NCBI GenBank assembly: GCA_002359975.1
Contig: DENG01000100.1
Location: 4,896 to 18,963, forward strand
Reading direction: 5' to 3'
Source of the DNA: Polynucleobacter sp. UBA2650
Lineage (GTDB): Bacteria > Pseudomonadota > Gammaproteobacteria > Burkholderiales > Burkholderiaceae
DNA length: 14,068 nucleotides
The notes under the pieces are model-generated. The model did not search any database and had not been told where the DNA came from. It saw nothing but the letters and a program-made list of their open reading frames with translations. Positions 1-7,843 of the stretch are shown piece after piece (position 1 is the stretch's first letter; each line of letters starts with the position of its first letter). The position numbers and the translations under genes were made by a program.

Positions 1-1149
1 TCCTCGCGCTATATCAATGATCGACATTTACCTGACAAAGCGATTGATGTCATTGATGAAGCAGGTGCTGCTCAGCGCATCTTGCCCAAGTCAAAGCAAA
101 AGAAGACCATTAGTCGCCAAGAGATCGAGGAAATTGTTGCAAAGATTGCACGTATTCCGCCGCAATCGGTATCGGTGGATGATCGCAGTAAATTACAGAC
201 CCTAGATCGCGATATCAAGAGCGTCGTGTTTGGTCAAGATCCTGCGATTGAGGCTTTGGCCAGCGCTATTAAGATGACCCGGGCTGGCTTGGGTAAGGTT
301 GATCGCCCGATCGGCTCATTCTTGTTCTCTGGACCTACTGGGGTCGGAAAGACAGAGGTTGCTAAACAGCTTGCATTCATTATGGGTATCGAGCTGTTGC
401 GCTTTGATATGTCTGAGTATATGGAGCGTCATGCGGTCAGTCGCTTGATCGGGGCGCCCCCAGGTTATGTGGGCTTTGACCAAGGCGGCCTTTTAACCGA
501 AGCGGTTTCTAAGAAACCCCATTGCGTCTTATTGCTAGATGAGATCGAAAAAGCACATCCGGATATTTTCAATATTCTGTTACAGGTGATGGATCATGGC
601 ACCTTGACCGATAACAATGGGCGCAAAACTGATTTCCGAAATGTCATCATCATCATGACTACTAATGCGGGTGCCGAGGCTATGCAGAAGTCAACCATGG
701 GCTTTACTAATGCCCGTGAGCAGGGTGATGAGATGGCTGATATCAAGAAGTTCTTCACCCCAGAGTTCCGTAACCGTTTAGATGCAATCGTATCCTTCAA
801 GGCCTTGGATGAATCAATCATCATGCGGGTAGTTGATAAGTTCTTGATGCAACTTGAAGAACAGTTGCATGAGAAGAAAGTGGATGCTGTCTTTAGTCCT
901 GCATTACGTGCCTACTTAGCAAAACATGGCTTTGACCCATTGATGGGTGCTAGACCAATGCAGCGAATCATTCAAGATACTGTACGCAAAGCCTTGGCTG
1001 ACGAGCTGCTATTTGGTCGTTTAGCCCACGGTGGATCAGTACTGGTTGATATTGATGATGAAGGTAAGGTTAAGCTCGATATTCAATCATCAAATACTCC
1101 ACCAAGTAGAGCTAATAAAGCCAGTGCTGAACCGGTAGAAGAGATTTAA
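1..1149 (+). CDS. clpA: ATP-dependent Clp protease ATP-binding subunit ClpA, 3' part
   Basis: Partial gene: the frame is open from base 1, so the start, the N-domain and most of the first AAA+ module (D1) lie upstream; 382 residues are visible. ClpA is the hexameric AAA+ unfoldase that feeds substrates, including N-degron proteins handed over by ClpS, into the ClpP protease in the cytoplasm. The fragment opens in the end of D1 (YINDRHLPDKAIDVIDEAG) and contains all of D2: Walker A GPTGVGKT (bases 331-354), pore loop GYVG, Walker B LLLDEIEKAH (from 529), sensor-1 region MTTNAG, arginine finger in FRNRLD (766-783) and sensor-2 GARPM (946-960). The tripeptide MGF in the position of the E. coli IGL loop is the expected ClpP-docking element, so it should work with ClpP. 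The C-terminal tail after sensor 2 is short and poorly conserved, as usual. clpS would be expected upstream, outside the window. The gene converges on dut. Confidence 0.96.
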   Translation, partial: SSRYINDRHLPDKAIDVIDEAGAAQRILPKSKQKKTISRQEIEEIVAKIARIPPQSVSVDDRSKLQTLDRDIKSVVFGQDPAIEALASAIKMTRAGLGKVDRPIGSFLFSGPTGVGKTEVAKQLAFIMGIELLRFDMSEYMERHAVSRLIGAPPGYVGFDQGGLLTEAVSKKPHCVLLLDEIEKAHPDIFNILLQVMDHGTLTDNNGRKTDFRNVIIIMTTNAGAEAMQKSTMGFTNAREQGDEMADIKKFFTPEFRNRLDAIVSFKALDESIIMRVVDKFLMQLEEQLHEKKVDAVFSPALRAYLAKHGFDPLMGARPMQRIIQDTVRKALADELLFGRLAHGGSVLVDIDDEGKVKLDIQSSNTPPSRANKASAEPVEEI

Positions 1150-1150
1150 T

Positions 1151-1187
1151 GAAGACTGGATGCGGATTTATCCGCGTCCAGTACTTC
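1151..1187. terminator. Convergent hairpin between clpA and dut
   Basis: A 12-base stem (1155-1166 with 1171-1182, one G-T wobble in the plus-strand reading) closes a four-base loop TTTA. It is extended by GAAG (1151-1154) pairing CTTC (1184-1187) past one bulged A. It starts two bases after the clpA stop, and its right half is the last coding sequence of dut; the dut stop codon (1168-1170) sits in the loop. Neither side has a run of T after the stem, so it is not a textbook intrinsic terminator. It may act as a shared 3' end or mRNA-stabilising structure for both converging genes. The stem is clear; the function is inferred. Confidence 0.6.
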
Positions 1188-1617
1188 CAAATCCGCCACT
1201 GCCGCGGGTGCTGCTGACAAACTCAGGCACGATTTTTAATTCCACTTGTTGCACAGGAACGATGACTAATTGCGCTAAGCGTTCCATCGGCTCCAGTTTG
1301 AATGGAGTTGTGCTGCGATTCCAGGCGCTCACCATTAATGGACCCTGATAATCAGAGTCGATTAAGCCCACCAAATTACCTAAGACAATTCCGTGTTTAT
1401 GACCAAGTCCTGAGCGTGGCAAGATCATCGCCGCATAACGTGGGTCTTCAATATAAATCGCAAGACCGGTTGGGATTAACTCTGTTTTGCCAGGAACTAA
1501 CTCAATGGCTTGATCAATGCAAGCGCGCAGATCTAATCCCGCACTACCAGGGGTCCCGTAACTTGGCATTTGTGAGCGCATCCGCTCGTCGAGTATTTTG
1601 ACTTGAAGTACTTGCAC
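1168..1617 (-). CDS. dut: Deoxyuridine 5'-triphosphate nucleotidohydrolase (dUTPase)
   Basis: Hydrolyses dUTP to dUMP and pyrophosphate, keeping uracil out of DNA and supplying dUMP for thymidylate synthesis; the family is a cytoplasmic homotrimer. The 149-residue protein has the five dUTPase motifs in order: GSAGLDLRA (24-32), [10 protein letters not shown] (67-76), GLIDSDYQG with the catalytic aspartate (84-92), [11 protein letters not shown] (112-122) and the flexible C-terminal [10 protein letters not shown] (138-147). I chose the GTG start at 1617 because AAAGGA (1629-1624 on this strand) stands six bases before it and the length then matches the family. The longer ATG reading from 1656 would run into coaBC and add a non-homologous extension. 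It is the last gene of the ribF-ileS-lspA-coaBC-dut run, ten bases after coaBC, whose TAA stop overlaps this ribosome binding site, suggesting translational coupling. Confidence 0.95.
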   Translation of the reverse strand: MQVLQVKILDERMRSQMPSYGTPGSAGLDLRACIDQAIELVPGKTELIPTGLAIYIEDPRYAAMILPRSGLGHKHGIVLGNLVGLIDSDYQGPLMVSAWNRSTTPFKLEPMERLAQLVIVPVQQVELKIVPEFVSSTRGSGGFGSTGRG

Positions 1618-1623
1618 TGAAGA

Positions 1624-1629
1624 TCCTTT
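1624..1629 (-). promoter_or_regulatory. Ribosome binding site fixing the dut GTG start
   Basis: AAAGGA on the minus strand, six bases before GTG (1617-1615). Its first two bases are the last two of the coaBC stop codon (1630-1628). It decides for the GTG start over the upstream in-frame ATG at 1656. Confidence 0.7.
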
Positions 1630-2842
1630 ACGAAATACGGGTTGCCACAATCGCAATCAGACGTCGGGCCAGATCGAGCTTACTCGCTCGCCCCAAGTTT
1701 TTACTGCCTTTTTCATCCACCACTAAAATCTCGTTCGTATCTAAGCCGAAGGTTGCAGGCCCAATATTGCCAACGATCATCGGGATACCTTTGCGAACCC
1801 GCTTTTCTTTGCAATGCTTACCAAGCCGATCGGTCTCGGCAGCAAAACCAACACAATAGGGTTTGGATTTGCGTTTAGCAATTTTCGCCATTTCTAACAA
1901 AATGTCAGGATTAGAGCGAAATTGTAAATCGAGATCAGTTTGTTCTTGACGCTTAATCTTTTGTTTGGCGCGATTCGCAATCGTCCAGTCAGCTACGGCC
2001 GCAACAGCAAAAAATACATCACAGGTTGCCGAATCTAATACTGCTTGATACATTTCTTCGCCACTAGTGACATTAGTACGCAAAATTCTTCCGCTACTGA
2101 CGAGGGGGGTAGCTAGATCGCAGGGACCAGCAATCAGATGCACTTGGGCGCCAGCCTCAACAGCTGCTTGCGCTACCGCAAAGCCCATCTTGCCTGAGCT
2201 AAGGTTCGTGATGCCGCGAACTGGATCAATCGCCTCAAAGGTGGGGCCAGCCGTAATAAGCACCCGTTTATTTTTGAGAACCTGAGGCTGAAAGAAAGCA
2301 ATCAATTGCTCACAGATTTCGGAGGGCTCAAGCATGCGACCTAAGCCGACCTCTCCGCAGGCTTGATCACCGCTCCCAGGACCTAAGACCATAACACCAT
2401 CTTTGTTAAGACGTTCAAGACTTCGTTGGGTTGCGGGATGGGCCCACATTTGTAGATTCATGGCAGGAGCGATCAGAAGTGGGCAGTCGCGAGCGAGGCA
2501 TAGCGTGCTCAAAAGATCGTCTGCAAGACCTAAAGAAAGTTTAGCCATTAAATCGGCACTTGCTGGTGCGATTAGGATTGCATCCGCTTGGCGAGAGAGT
2601 TCAATATGTGCCATGTTATTGGCAATGCGACCATCCCATTGATTGGTGTATACCGATTGCCCCGTGAGAGCTTGCAGTGTTACGGGAGTAATAAATTGCT
2701 GTGCAGCTTCGGTCATCACCACCTGAACCTGAGCGCCTTCTTGTATTAAGGCACGAGCCAGCTCTGCTGATTTATAGGCAGCGATCCCACCAGAGATCCC
2801 CAACACAATTTTTTTATTTGCTAAGGAAGCCATTGCATCCAT
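1628..2842 (-). CDS. coaBC: Bifunctional phosphopantothenoylcysteine decarboxylase / phosphopantothenate-cysteine ligase
   Basis: Carries out two successive steps of coenzyme A synthesis: CoaB joins cysteine to 4'-phosphopantothenate using CTP, and CoaC decarboxylates the product with FMN. The 404 residues start with the flavoprotein domain (about 1-185): [14 protein letters not shown], the active-site histidine H79 in [14 protein letters not shown] (126-133) and the catalytic cysteine C162 in [10 protein letters not shown]. The ligase domain (about 190-404) shows [17 protein letters not shown]213 in [12 protein letters not shown], the lysine-rich KQKIKR segment (293-298) and KRVRKG. The start is uncertain between ATG 2842 and ATG 2833: the second gives numbering within one residue of E. 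coli CoaBC, but the first has a better placed AAAGA upstream. It lies 18 bases after lspA and 10 before dut. RibF, encoded first in the same run, makes the FMN this enzyme needs. Confidence 0.96.
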   Translation of the reverse strand: MDAMASLANKKIVLGISGGIAAYKSAELARALIQEGAQVQVVMTEAAQQFITPVTLQALTGQSVYTNQWDGRIANNMAHIELSRQADAILIAPASADLMAKLSLGLADDLLSTLCLARDCPLLIAPAMNLQMWAHPATQRSLERLNKDGVMVLGPGSGDQACGEVGLGRMLEPSEICEQLIAFFQPQVLKNKRVLITAGPTFEAIDPVRGITNLSSGKMGFAVAQAAVEAGAQVHLIAGPCDLATPLVSSGRILRTNVTSGEEMYQAVLDSATCDVFFAVAAVADWTIANRAKQKIKRQEQTDLDLQFRSNPDILLEMAKIAKRKSKPYCVGFAAETDRLGKHCKEKRVRKGIPMIVGNIGPATFGLDTNEILVVDEKGSKNLGRASKLDLARRLIAIVATRIS

Positions 2843-2860
2843 TCCGATCTTTCAGTAAGA

Positions 2861-3358
2861 CTAGCTACGTTGCGTAATGGCACGCCTAATCTCGTTGATA
2901 ACGATTAATGTAGCACCAATAGAGATGGCACTGTCAGCGATATTAAATGCAGGCCAATGCCAACCTTGATAGTGCACATCGATAAAGTCGACTACAGCCC
3001 CATACAAAAGGCGATCCAGCACATTGCCAATAGCACCGCCCAGGATTAGTGAGAGGGCGATACAAAATGAACGATCGTGTGTATTTTTTTGGAGGAGCCA
3101 AATAATGACCACAGCAGCAAGGATCCCGACGATGGTAAAAAACCAGCGTTGCCAGCCTCCTGCTTGGGATAAAAATGAGAATGCAGCCCCAGGGTTATAA
3201 ATGAGAAACCAGTTCAAAAAATCAGTCACCGCAAGTGCTTGACCCATGGGCAGACTGATTTGTGCCCACCATTTGGTAATTTGGTCAACTATGAGGATCA
3301 GCAAGGCTAGTACGAGATACCACCGAGTTGATCCATTGGGGCTTTGATATTTATCCAT
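2861..3358 (-). CDS. lspA: Lipoprotein signal peptidase (signal peptidase II)
   Basis: Inner-membrane aspartyl protease that cleaves the signal peptide of prolipoproteins just before the lipid-modified cysteine. The 165-residue length is typical. Hydrophobic segments near residues 13-28, 44-62, 71-89 and 138-155, together with 97-112, fit the four-helix family topology. The two catalytic aspartates are D124 in AVVDFI and D142 in FNIADSAI, with the conserved GNVLDR (111-116) before them. The ATG at 3358 was chosen because it is two bases after the ileS stop and MDKY matches the expected cytoplasmic start; a longer in-frame reading to 3418 lies inside ileS and would add an unrelated extension. 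No convincing Shine-Dalgarno sequence precedes the start, so translation is probably coupled to ileS. The ileS-lspA order is conserved widely in proteobacteria. Confidence 0.96.
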   Translation of the reverse strand: MDKYQSPNGSTRWYLVLALLILIVDQITKWWAQISLPMGQALAVTDFLNWFLIYNPGAAFSFLSQAGGWQRWFFTIVGILAAVVIIWLLQKNTHDRSFCIALSLILGGAIGNVLDRLLYGAVVDFIDVHYQGWHWPAFNIADSAISIGATLIVINEIRRAITQRS

Positions 3359-3360
3359 AG

Positions 3361-6225
3361 TTATACAAATTGGCGTTTCTCGCCCTCGCCATAGAGGTTG
3401 CTGATGCAGCGACCACAAATGTCAGGGTGCTCGGAGTGTGATCCAACATCGCTTGTATGGTGCCAGCAGCGCGCGCATTTTTGAGCGGTGCTTGGTTTAA
3501 CAGTAATAGCCATTGCATTACTGTTAGATTGAGTGATCTCTGCTTTAGAGGTGATTGTGACAAAGCGCAGATCAACTCCAAGTGAGTTGAGTAGTGCAAA
3601 GTCGGATGCTGCCACCTCGATACTTAATTCTGCTTGCAAAGAAGACCCAATTTTTCCTGCCTCGCGTTCTACTTCAATGGCTTTGGTAATCTCAGAACGA
3701 ATCTCACGAATCCGTTGCCATTTTTGGAGTAGCTCATTTTGGTTGGCAATATCTGGGAATGACCCAAATTGCTCGGTGAAGATCGAGGGGCTCTTGGGCT
3801 GTTTGGCAAAGTGGGGATAAGACTGCCATGCTTCTTCAGCAGTAAAGCTTAAGAAGGGCGATAGCCATTTGAGTAAATGCTGCGTGATATGAAATAGTGC
3901 ATTTTGTGCGGAGCGACGACCTGGCGAGTTGGGCGCCATTGTATAAAGGCGATCTTTCAGGATATCTAAATAAAAGCCTCCCAAATCCTCAGAGCAGAAA
4001 CCAAGTATTTTCGATACAGCTGGATGAAACTCATAGTTACGGTAATGAGCCTCAATGGTTTTTTGTAAATCTGCTGCAAGCGCTAGACTGTAACGATCCA
4101 TCTCAAGCCAATCGGATACTGGCATTGAATGACTCTTTGGATCAAAGTCTGTGAGATTAGCAAGCAGAAAGCGTAAGGTATTACGCATACGACGATAGCT
4201 CTCAACCACACGTTTTAATATCTCATCAGAGATCGACATCTCTCCGGAGTAATCGGTTGAGGCAACCCAAAGTCGAATGATCTCAGCACCTAATTTATCG
4301 GCTACCTGTTGCGGAGCAATGACATTGCCGACCGATTTACTCATCTTGCGACCCTGACCATCAACCGTGAAGCCGTGGGTAAGAAGTGCTTTATACGGAG
4401 GCTTGCCATCTAGCATCGCACCCGTTAATAAGGATGAATGAAACCAGCCACGGTGTTGATCAGAACCCTCTAGGTATAAATCAGCCCAGCGACCAGCCTC
4501 ACCTTCACTTTCTTTACGGTAGAGGGCAGTACGATGTGAGCCCCGCATAACGTGCCAGTGCGTAGTGCCAGAGTCAAACCAAACATCTAAGGTATCTCGG
4601 TTTTTTTCATAATGCTTAGATTCATCACCAATTAAATCGGCAAGATCTAAAGCTTGCCAGGCCTCGATACCACCCTTCTCAACGAGTTGAGCAATCTTTT
4701 CTAGAAGTTCTGGAGTGCGCGGATGGGGCTCACCCGTTTCTTTATGGATTAGGAATGCCATGGGAACACCCCATTGCCGTTGGCGCGATAGGGTCCAATC
4801 GGGGCGGTTTGCAATCATGCTATGAAGACGTTGTTTACCCCAGGCTGGATAAAAGAGAGTGCTTTCAATACCAGCAAGTGCTGTTTCGCGAAGAGATGCT
4901 TTCCCATCCGATGGTTTTTTATCCATACTGGCAAACCACTGGGAGGTAGCACGATAAATAATGGGCGTTTTATGACGCCAGCAATGCATATAAGAGTGCG
5001 TATACGACTTATTCTTAACAAGGCTACCCGCTTGCTCTAGGGCTTTAACAATATTGGTATTTGCTTTCCAAATATGCTGCCCAGCAAACAGGGGCAATGA
5101 TGATGCATAAACACCATCACCCATAACAGGATTTATGATGCCTTGATCCGCTAAGCCATTTGTTTTACAGGATTTGAAATCTTCCTCACCGTAGGCAGGC
5201 GCACAGTGAACTAAGCCGGTACCCGTGTCTAAGGTGACATACTCTGCTAAGTAAATGGGTGCCAATCGTTTATACCCCGGGTCTAGGCTGGCTAGAGGGT
5301 GCCAGAAAGAGATACCCTCAAGGGCCTTACCTTTACAGGTACCTAGAACTTTCCCTTCAAAACCATATTGCTCCAGACATTCTTTGACACGGTCTTGAGC
5401 AAGTAGCAGGATTTGCTTTTGCGTCTCGACCAAGGCGTATTCCAGATCGGGATGTGCATTAAGCGCTTGATTGGCAGGTAAGGTCCAAGGTGTTGTAGTC
5501 CAAATGACCGCCATACCCGGTTTATTGGGAAGCTCTTTTAATCCAAAAGCATTTGCTAATGAATTTAACTGCGCCGTATCAAAGGCAAAGCCCACATCAA
5601 CGGCAGGATCGGTTTTATCTTGATACTCTACTTCCGCTTCAGCGAGCGCGGAGCCGCAATCAAAGCACCAATTAACAGGTTTTAGTCCCCGGAATACATA
5701 CCCCTTCTTCCAGATTTCTCCTAGAGCGCGGATCTCATCAGCCTCGTTTTGAAAGTCCATAGTGAGATAAGGCTCATCCCACTCGCCTAAGACACCAAGA
5801 CGTTGAAAATCTTTTTTCTGTTTTGCAACCTGTTCTTTTGCATACTCACGTGCCTTGGCTTGCACTTGGGCAGTGGGTAAATTCTTACCAAATTGTTTTT
5901 CTATTTGGATCTCAATGGGCATACCATGGCAATCCCAGCCTGGCACATAAATTGCGTCAAAGCCCATTAGCCAACGTGACTTGACAATCATGTCCTTAAG
6001 GATTTTATTGACTGCGTGACCAATATGAATATCACCATTGGCATAAGGGGGGCCATCGTGAAGGATGAAACTAGGTTCGCCCGCATGAGCCGAGCGGATC
6101 GCTTCGTACACTTTATTGCGTTGCCACTCTTCAACCCATTGTGGCTCACGCTTAGGCAAATCTCCACGCATGGGGAATGAGGTCTCAAGGAGATTAACGG
6201 GGTAAGCAGAGGATTTGTCAGACAT
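3361..6225 (-). CDS. ileS: Isoleucyl-tRNA synthetase
   Basis: Class I synthetase that charges tRNA-Ile with isoleucine in the cytoplasm and hydrolyses mischarged valine products. The 954 residues show HIGH at 67-70 in the Rossmann fold, the CP1 editing domain with [12 protein letters not shown] (243-254) and [16 protein letters not shown] (335-350), [12 protein letters not shown] (547-558), KMSKS at 627-631, the anticodon-binding helical region, and a C-terminal zinc site CxxC (C917, C920) plus CxxC (C937, C940), so it is the zinc-bearing bacterial form. ATG 6225 is preferred over the upstream in-frame ATG at 6270, because it matches the usual MSDK-type start and overlaps the ribF stop by only 8 bases (ATGTCTGA contains both signals). 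An A-rich AAGAAAAA upstream is at best a weak ribosome binding site, so coupling to ribF translation is likely. Confidence 0.98.
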   Translation of the reverse strand: MSDKSSAYPVNLLETSFPMRGDLPKREPQWVEEWQRNKVYEAIRSAHAGEPSFILHDGPPYANGDIHIGHAVNKILKDMIVKSRWLMGFDAIYVPGWDCHGMPIEIQIEKQFGKNLPTAQVQAKAREYAKEQVAKQKKDFQRLGVLGEWDEPYLTMDFQNEADEIRALGEIWKKGYVFRGLKPVNWCFDCGSALAEAEVEYQDKTDPAVDVGFAFDTAQLNSLANAFGLKELPNKPGMAVIWTTTPWTLPANQALNAHPDLEYALVETQKQILLLAQDRVKECLEQYGFEGKVLGTCKGKALEGISFWHPLASLDPGYKRLAPIYLAEYVTLDTGTGLVHCAPAYGEEDFKSCKTNGLADQGIINPVMGDGVYASSLPLFAGQHIWKANTNIVKALEQAGSLVKNKSYTHSYMHCWRHKTPIIYRATSQWFASMDKKPSDGKASLRETALAGIESTLFYPAWGKQRLHSMIANRPDWTLSRQRQWGVPMAFLIHKETGEPHPRTPELLEKIAQLVEKGGIEAWQALDLADLIGDESKHYEKNRDTLDVWFDSGTTHWHVMRGSHRTALYRKESEGEAGRWADLYLEGSDQHRGWFHSSLLTGAMLDGKPPYKALLTHGFTVDGQGRKMSKSVGNVIAPQQVADKLGAEIIRLWVASTDYSGEMSISDEILKRVVESYRRMRNTLRFLLANLTDFDPKSHSMPVSDWLEMDRYSLALAADLQKTIEAHYRNYEFHPAVSKILGFCSEDLGGFYLDILKDRLYTMAPNSPGRRSAQNALFHITQHLLKWLSPFLSFTAEEAWQSYPHFAKQPKSPSIFTEQFGSFPDIANQNELLQKWQRIREIRSEITKAIEVEREAGKIGSSLQAELSIEVAASDFALLNSLGVDLRFVTITSKAEITQSNSNAMAITVKPSTAQKCARCWHHTSDVGSHSEHPDICGRCISNLYGEGEKRQFV

Positions 6226-7171
6226 ACATATTTTTCTTATGAAAATAATCGCGCGCCATTTGCGCATCATGTTGGATTGCAGCTTGTAAGGTTTTTAGAT
6301 CAGGGTATTTCCGCTCTTCATGCAGTCGCTCTAGCAATTCTACGCAAACTAATTTCCCATAGACCGATTGATTGAAATTAAATACATGGGTCTCTAATAA
6401 GACTTCCCCAGAACTCTCTACAGATGGACGAACGCCTAGGCTAGCCACTGCTGGCAGAGCTTCTTTGGCAAGACCATGAACCTGAGCCACAAAAATACCG
6501 CTAGTAACTGGTTGATGGGAGCGCCGCAGGGTCGATACTGAAAGATTGAGTGTAGGGAAACCCAGTTGACGTCCTAATTGTTTGCCATACAAGACATGAC
6601 CAGAAATAGAGAAGAGGCGACCAAGCAAGCTACTGGCTAGTAGCATGTCGCCTTTTTCAAGAGCGCGGCGCACAAGAGAACTTGAAATTCTTTCGTTCTC
6701 CTGAAGTACCGTAGAGATACTGGTGACCTCAAATCCATATTGTTGACCAGCGGCCTTCAGGCTTGCAAAATTACCAGCACGTTTGGCGCCATAACAAAAA
6801 TCATCACCCACAAAAATCCATTTAGTGTTGAGTTGCTTTACTAGGATTTCTGTAACAAATTCTGTGGGACTTAGTAGCGCAAATGCCTGATTGAATTCAG
6901 CAATCATAATTGAGTCCAAACCAAGACTTTTTAATGCCAGTAGCTTATCGCGTAAATTTTGGATACGGGGTGGTGCATCATTAGGGGTGAAGAATTCGCG
7001 GGGATGAGGCTCAAACGTTAATACGCAGCTAGATAGCTCGCGCGCACGAGCCCCTTGCACCAATTGCTGGAGCAATGCTTGGTGTCCTCGATGAACCCCA
7101 TCAAAATTACCAATGGTGAGGGCGCAGGGAGGGCGAGTAGAGGATGAATAAAAACGTCGAATTACCTTCAC
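6218..7171 (-). CDS. ribF: Bifunctional riboflavin kinase / FAD synthetase
   Basis: Phosphorylates riboflavin to FMN and adenylates FMN to FAD. The 317-residue protein has the FAD synthetase (nucleotidyltransferase-like) domain first, with [10 protein letters not shown] (21-30), TFEPHP (52-57), [13 protein letters not shown] (121-133) and [10 protein letters not shown] (162-171). The riboflavin kinase domain follows with [14 protein letters not shown] (196-209) and the probable catalytic glutamate in LLETHVFNF. The start is a GTG at 7171, six bases after GAAAG (7182-7178 on this strand); MKVIRRF matches the usual RibF beginning and no ATG is available nearby. First gene of the ribF-ileS-lspA-coaBC-dut run, and divergent from purN with only 39 bases between start codons. 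No FMN riboswitch fits in that space, so I infer it is not riboswitch controlled. Confidence 0.96.
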   Translation of the reverse strand: MKVIRRFYSSSTRPPCALTIGNFDGVHRGHQALLQQLVQGARARELSSCVLTFEPHPREFFTPNDAPPRIQNLRDKLLALKSLGLDSIMIAEFNQAFALLSPTEFVTEILVKQLNTKWIFVGDDFCYGAKRAGNFASLKAAGQQYGFEVTSISTVLQENERISSSLVRRALEKGDMLLASSLLGRLFSISGHVLYGKQLGRQLGFPTLNLSVSTLRRSHQPVTSGIFVAQVHGLAKEALPAVASLGVRPSVESSGEVLLETHVFNFNQSVYGKLVCVELLERLHEERKYPDLKTLQAAIQHDAQMARDYFHKKNMYV

Positions 7172-7195
7172 AGTTCGCTTTCAGGCTAACCTTGA

Positions 7196-7201
7196 ATTAT
7201 A
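7196..7201 (-). promoter_or_regulatory. Candidate -10 of the ribF operon promoter
   Basis: A perfect TATAAT on the minus strand, ending 24 bases before the ribF GTG. With a normal spacing the transcript would begin near 7189, leaving a leader of about 18 bases that holds GAAAG. The -35 region, which would fall inside purN (about 7219-7224, ACGATT), is poor, so this rests on the -10 alone. It overlaps a plus-strand TATATT (7198-7203) that could serve purN. Confidence 0.45.
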
Positions 7202-7203
7202 TT
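7198..7203 (+). promoter_or_regulatory. Candidate -10 for purN
   Basis: TATATT ends seven bases before the purN ATG at 7211, so transcription would begin about one base ahead of it, giving an almost leaderless mRNA. No Shine-Dalgarno sequence precedes that ATG, which fits. The -35 region (near 7174-7179, TTCGCT) is weak. Overlaps the opposite ribF -10. Confidence 0.3.
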
Positions 7204-7210
7204 GTTGGTC

Positions 7211-7843
7211 ATGCATTCAATCGTTTCCTTAATTTCTGGGCGGGGCTCTAATTTAGAAGCAATCCTCAAGACCGCTACTGCAAAGTCATGGGATGTTCGA
7301 TTTACAGGGGTTATTAGTAATAATCCAGAGGCAAAGGGCCTTGATTTTGCTAGGTCTCAGGGCATTTCCACACAAGTGCTTAATCATCGTGATTTTGCGA
7401 GTCGCGATGCTTTTGATGAGGCCCTTATTCACGAAATTGACCACTATGGAGCCGATTTATTGATTTTGGCTGGTTTTATGAGAATCCTCACCCCAGCCTT
7501 TATCAAGCATTATGAGGGTCGCATAATCAATATTCATCCATCCTTGTTACCACGTTACCCCGGTTTGCATACACATGAACGTGCTCTAGAGGCGGGCGAT
7601 ACGACGCATGGGGCTACCGTTCATTTTGTGAGTGCCGGTGTGGATGAAGGCCCTATCATTTGTCAGGGTGAGGTCCCTATATTGCGCGATGATGATGCAA
7701 GTCGTTTGGCAGCACGGGTCTTAAAAATGGAACACTACATTTACCCTTTAGCGGTTGAATGGTTTATTAACCAACGTTTACAGATCGAGGGAAATACTGT
7801 GCATATCCATCCACCTGAATCACAGTACATCTCATTTACATGA
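7211..7843 (+). CDS. purN: Phosphoribosylglycinamide formyltransferase (GAR transformylase)
   Basis: Transfers the formyl group of 10-formyltetrahydrofolate to glycinamide ribonucleotide, the third step of de novo purine synthesis. The 210 residues begin with the phosphate-binding loop ISGRGSN (8-14) and carry the catalytic set N107 and H109 (in INIHPSLLPRYPGL) and D145 (in SAGVDEGP), with HERALEAG and GATVHFV between them as usual. ATG 7211 matches the family start; an in-frame TTG at 7202 would add three residues and has no better ribosome binding site. Its stop overlaps the next gene's start by four bases (ATGA), so the two form a transcription unit. It is divergent from ribF, and its upstream region is only 39 bases. 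Confidence 0.96.
   Translation: MHSIVSLISGRGSNLEAILKTATAKSWDVRFTGVISNNPEAKGLDFARSQGISTQVLNHRDFASRDAFDEALIHEIDHYGADLLILAGFMRILTPAFIKHYEGRIINIHPSLLPRYPGLHTHERALEAGDTTHGATVHFVSAGVDEGPIICQGEVPILRDDDASRLAARVLKMEHYIYPLAVEWFINQRLQIEGNTVHIHPPESQYISFT

Noticed and set aside
594..824. Minus-strand open frame of 76 codons inside clpA
   Set aside because: It is antisense to conserved AAA+ sequence, has no recognisable domain, and its composition mirrors the clpA codons.
6226..6270. 15-residue N-terminal extension of IleS to an upstream ATG
   Set aside because: It would overlap ribF by over 50 bases and adds residues unlike other IleRS starts; ATG 6225 gives the conserved beginning.
7172..7210. FMN riboswitch ahead of ribF
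   Set aside because: The whole spacer to purN is 39 bases, far shorter than an FMN aptamer, and no conserved element is visible.
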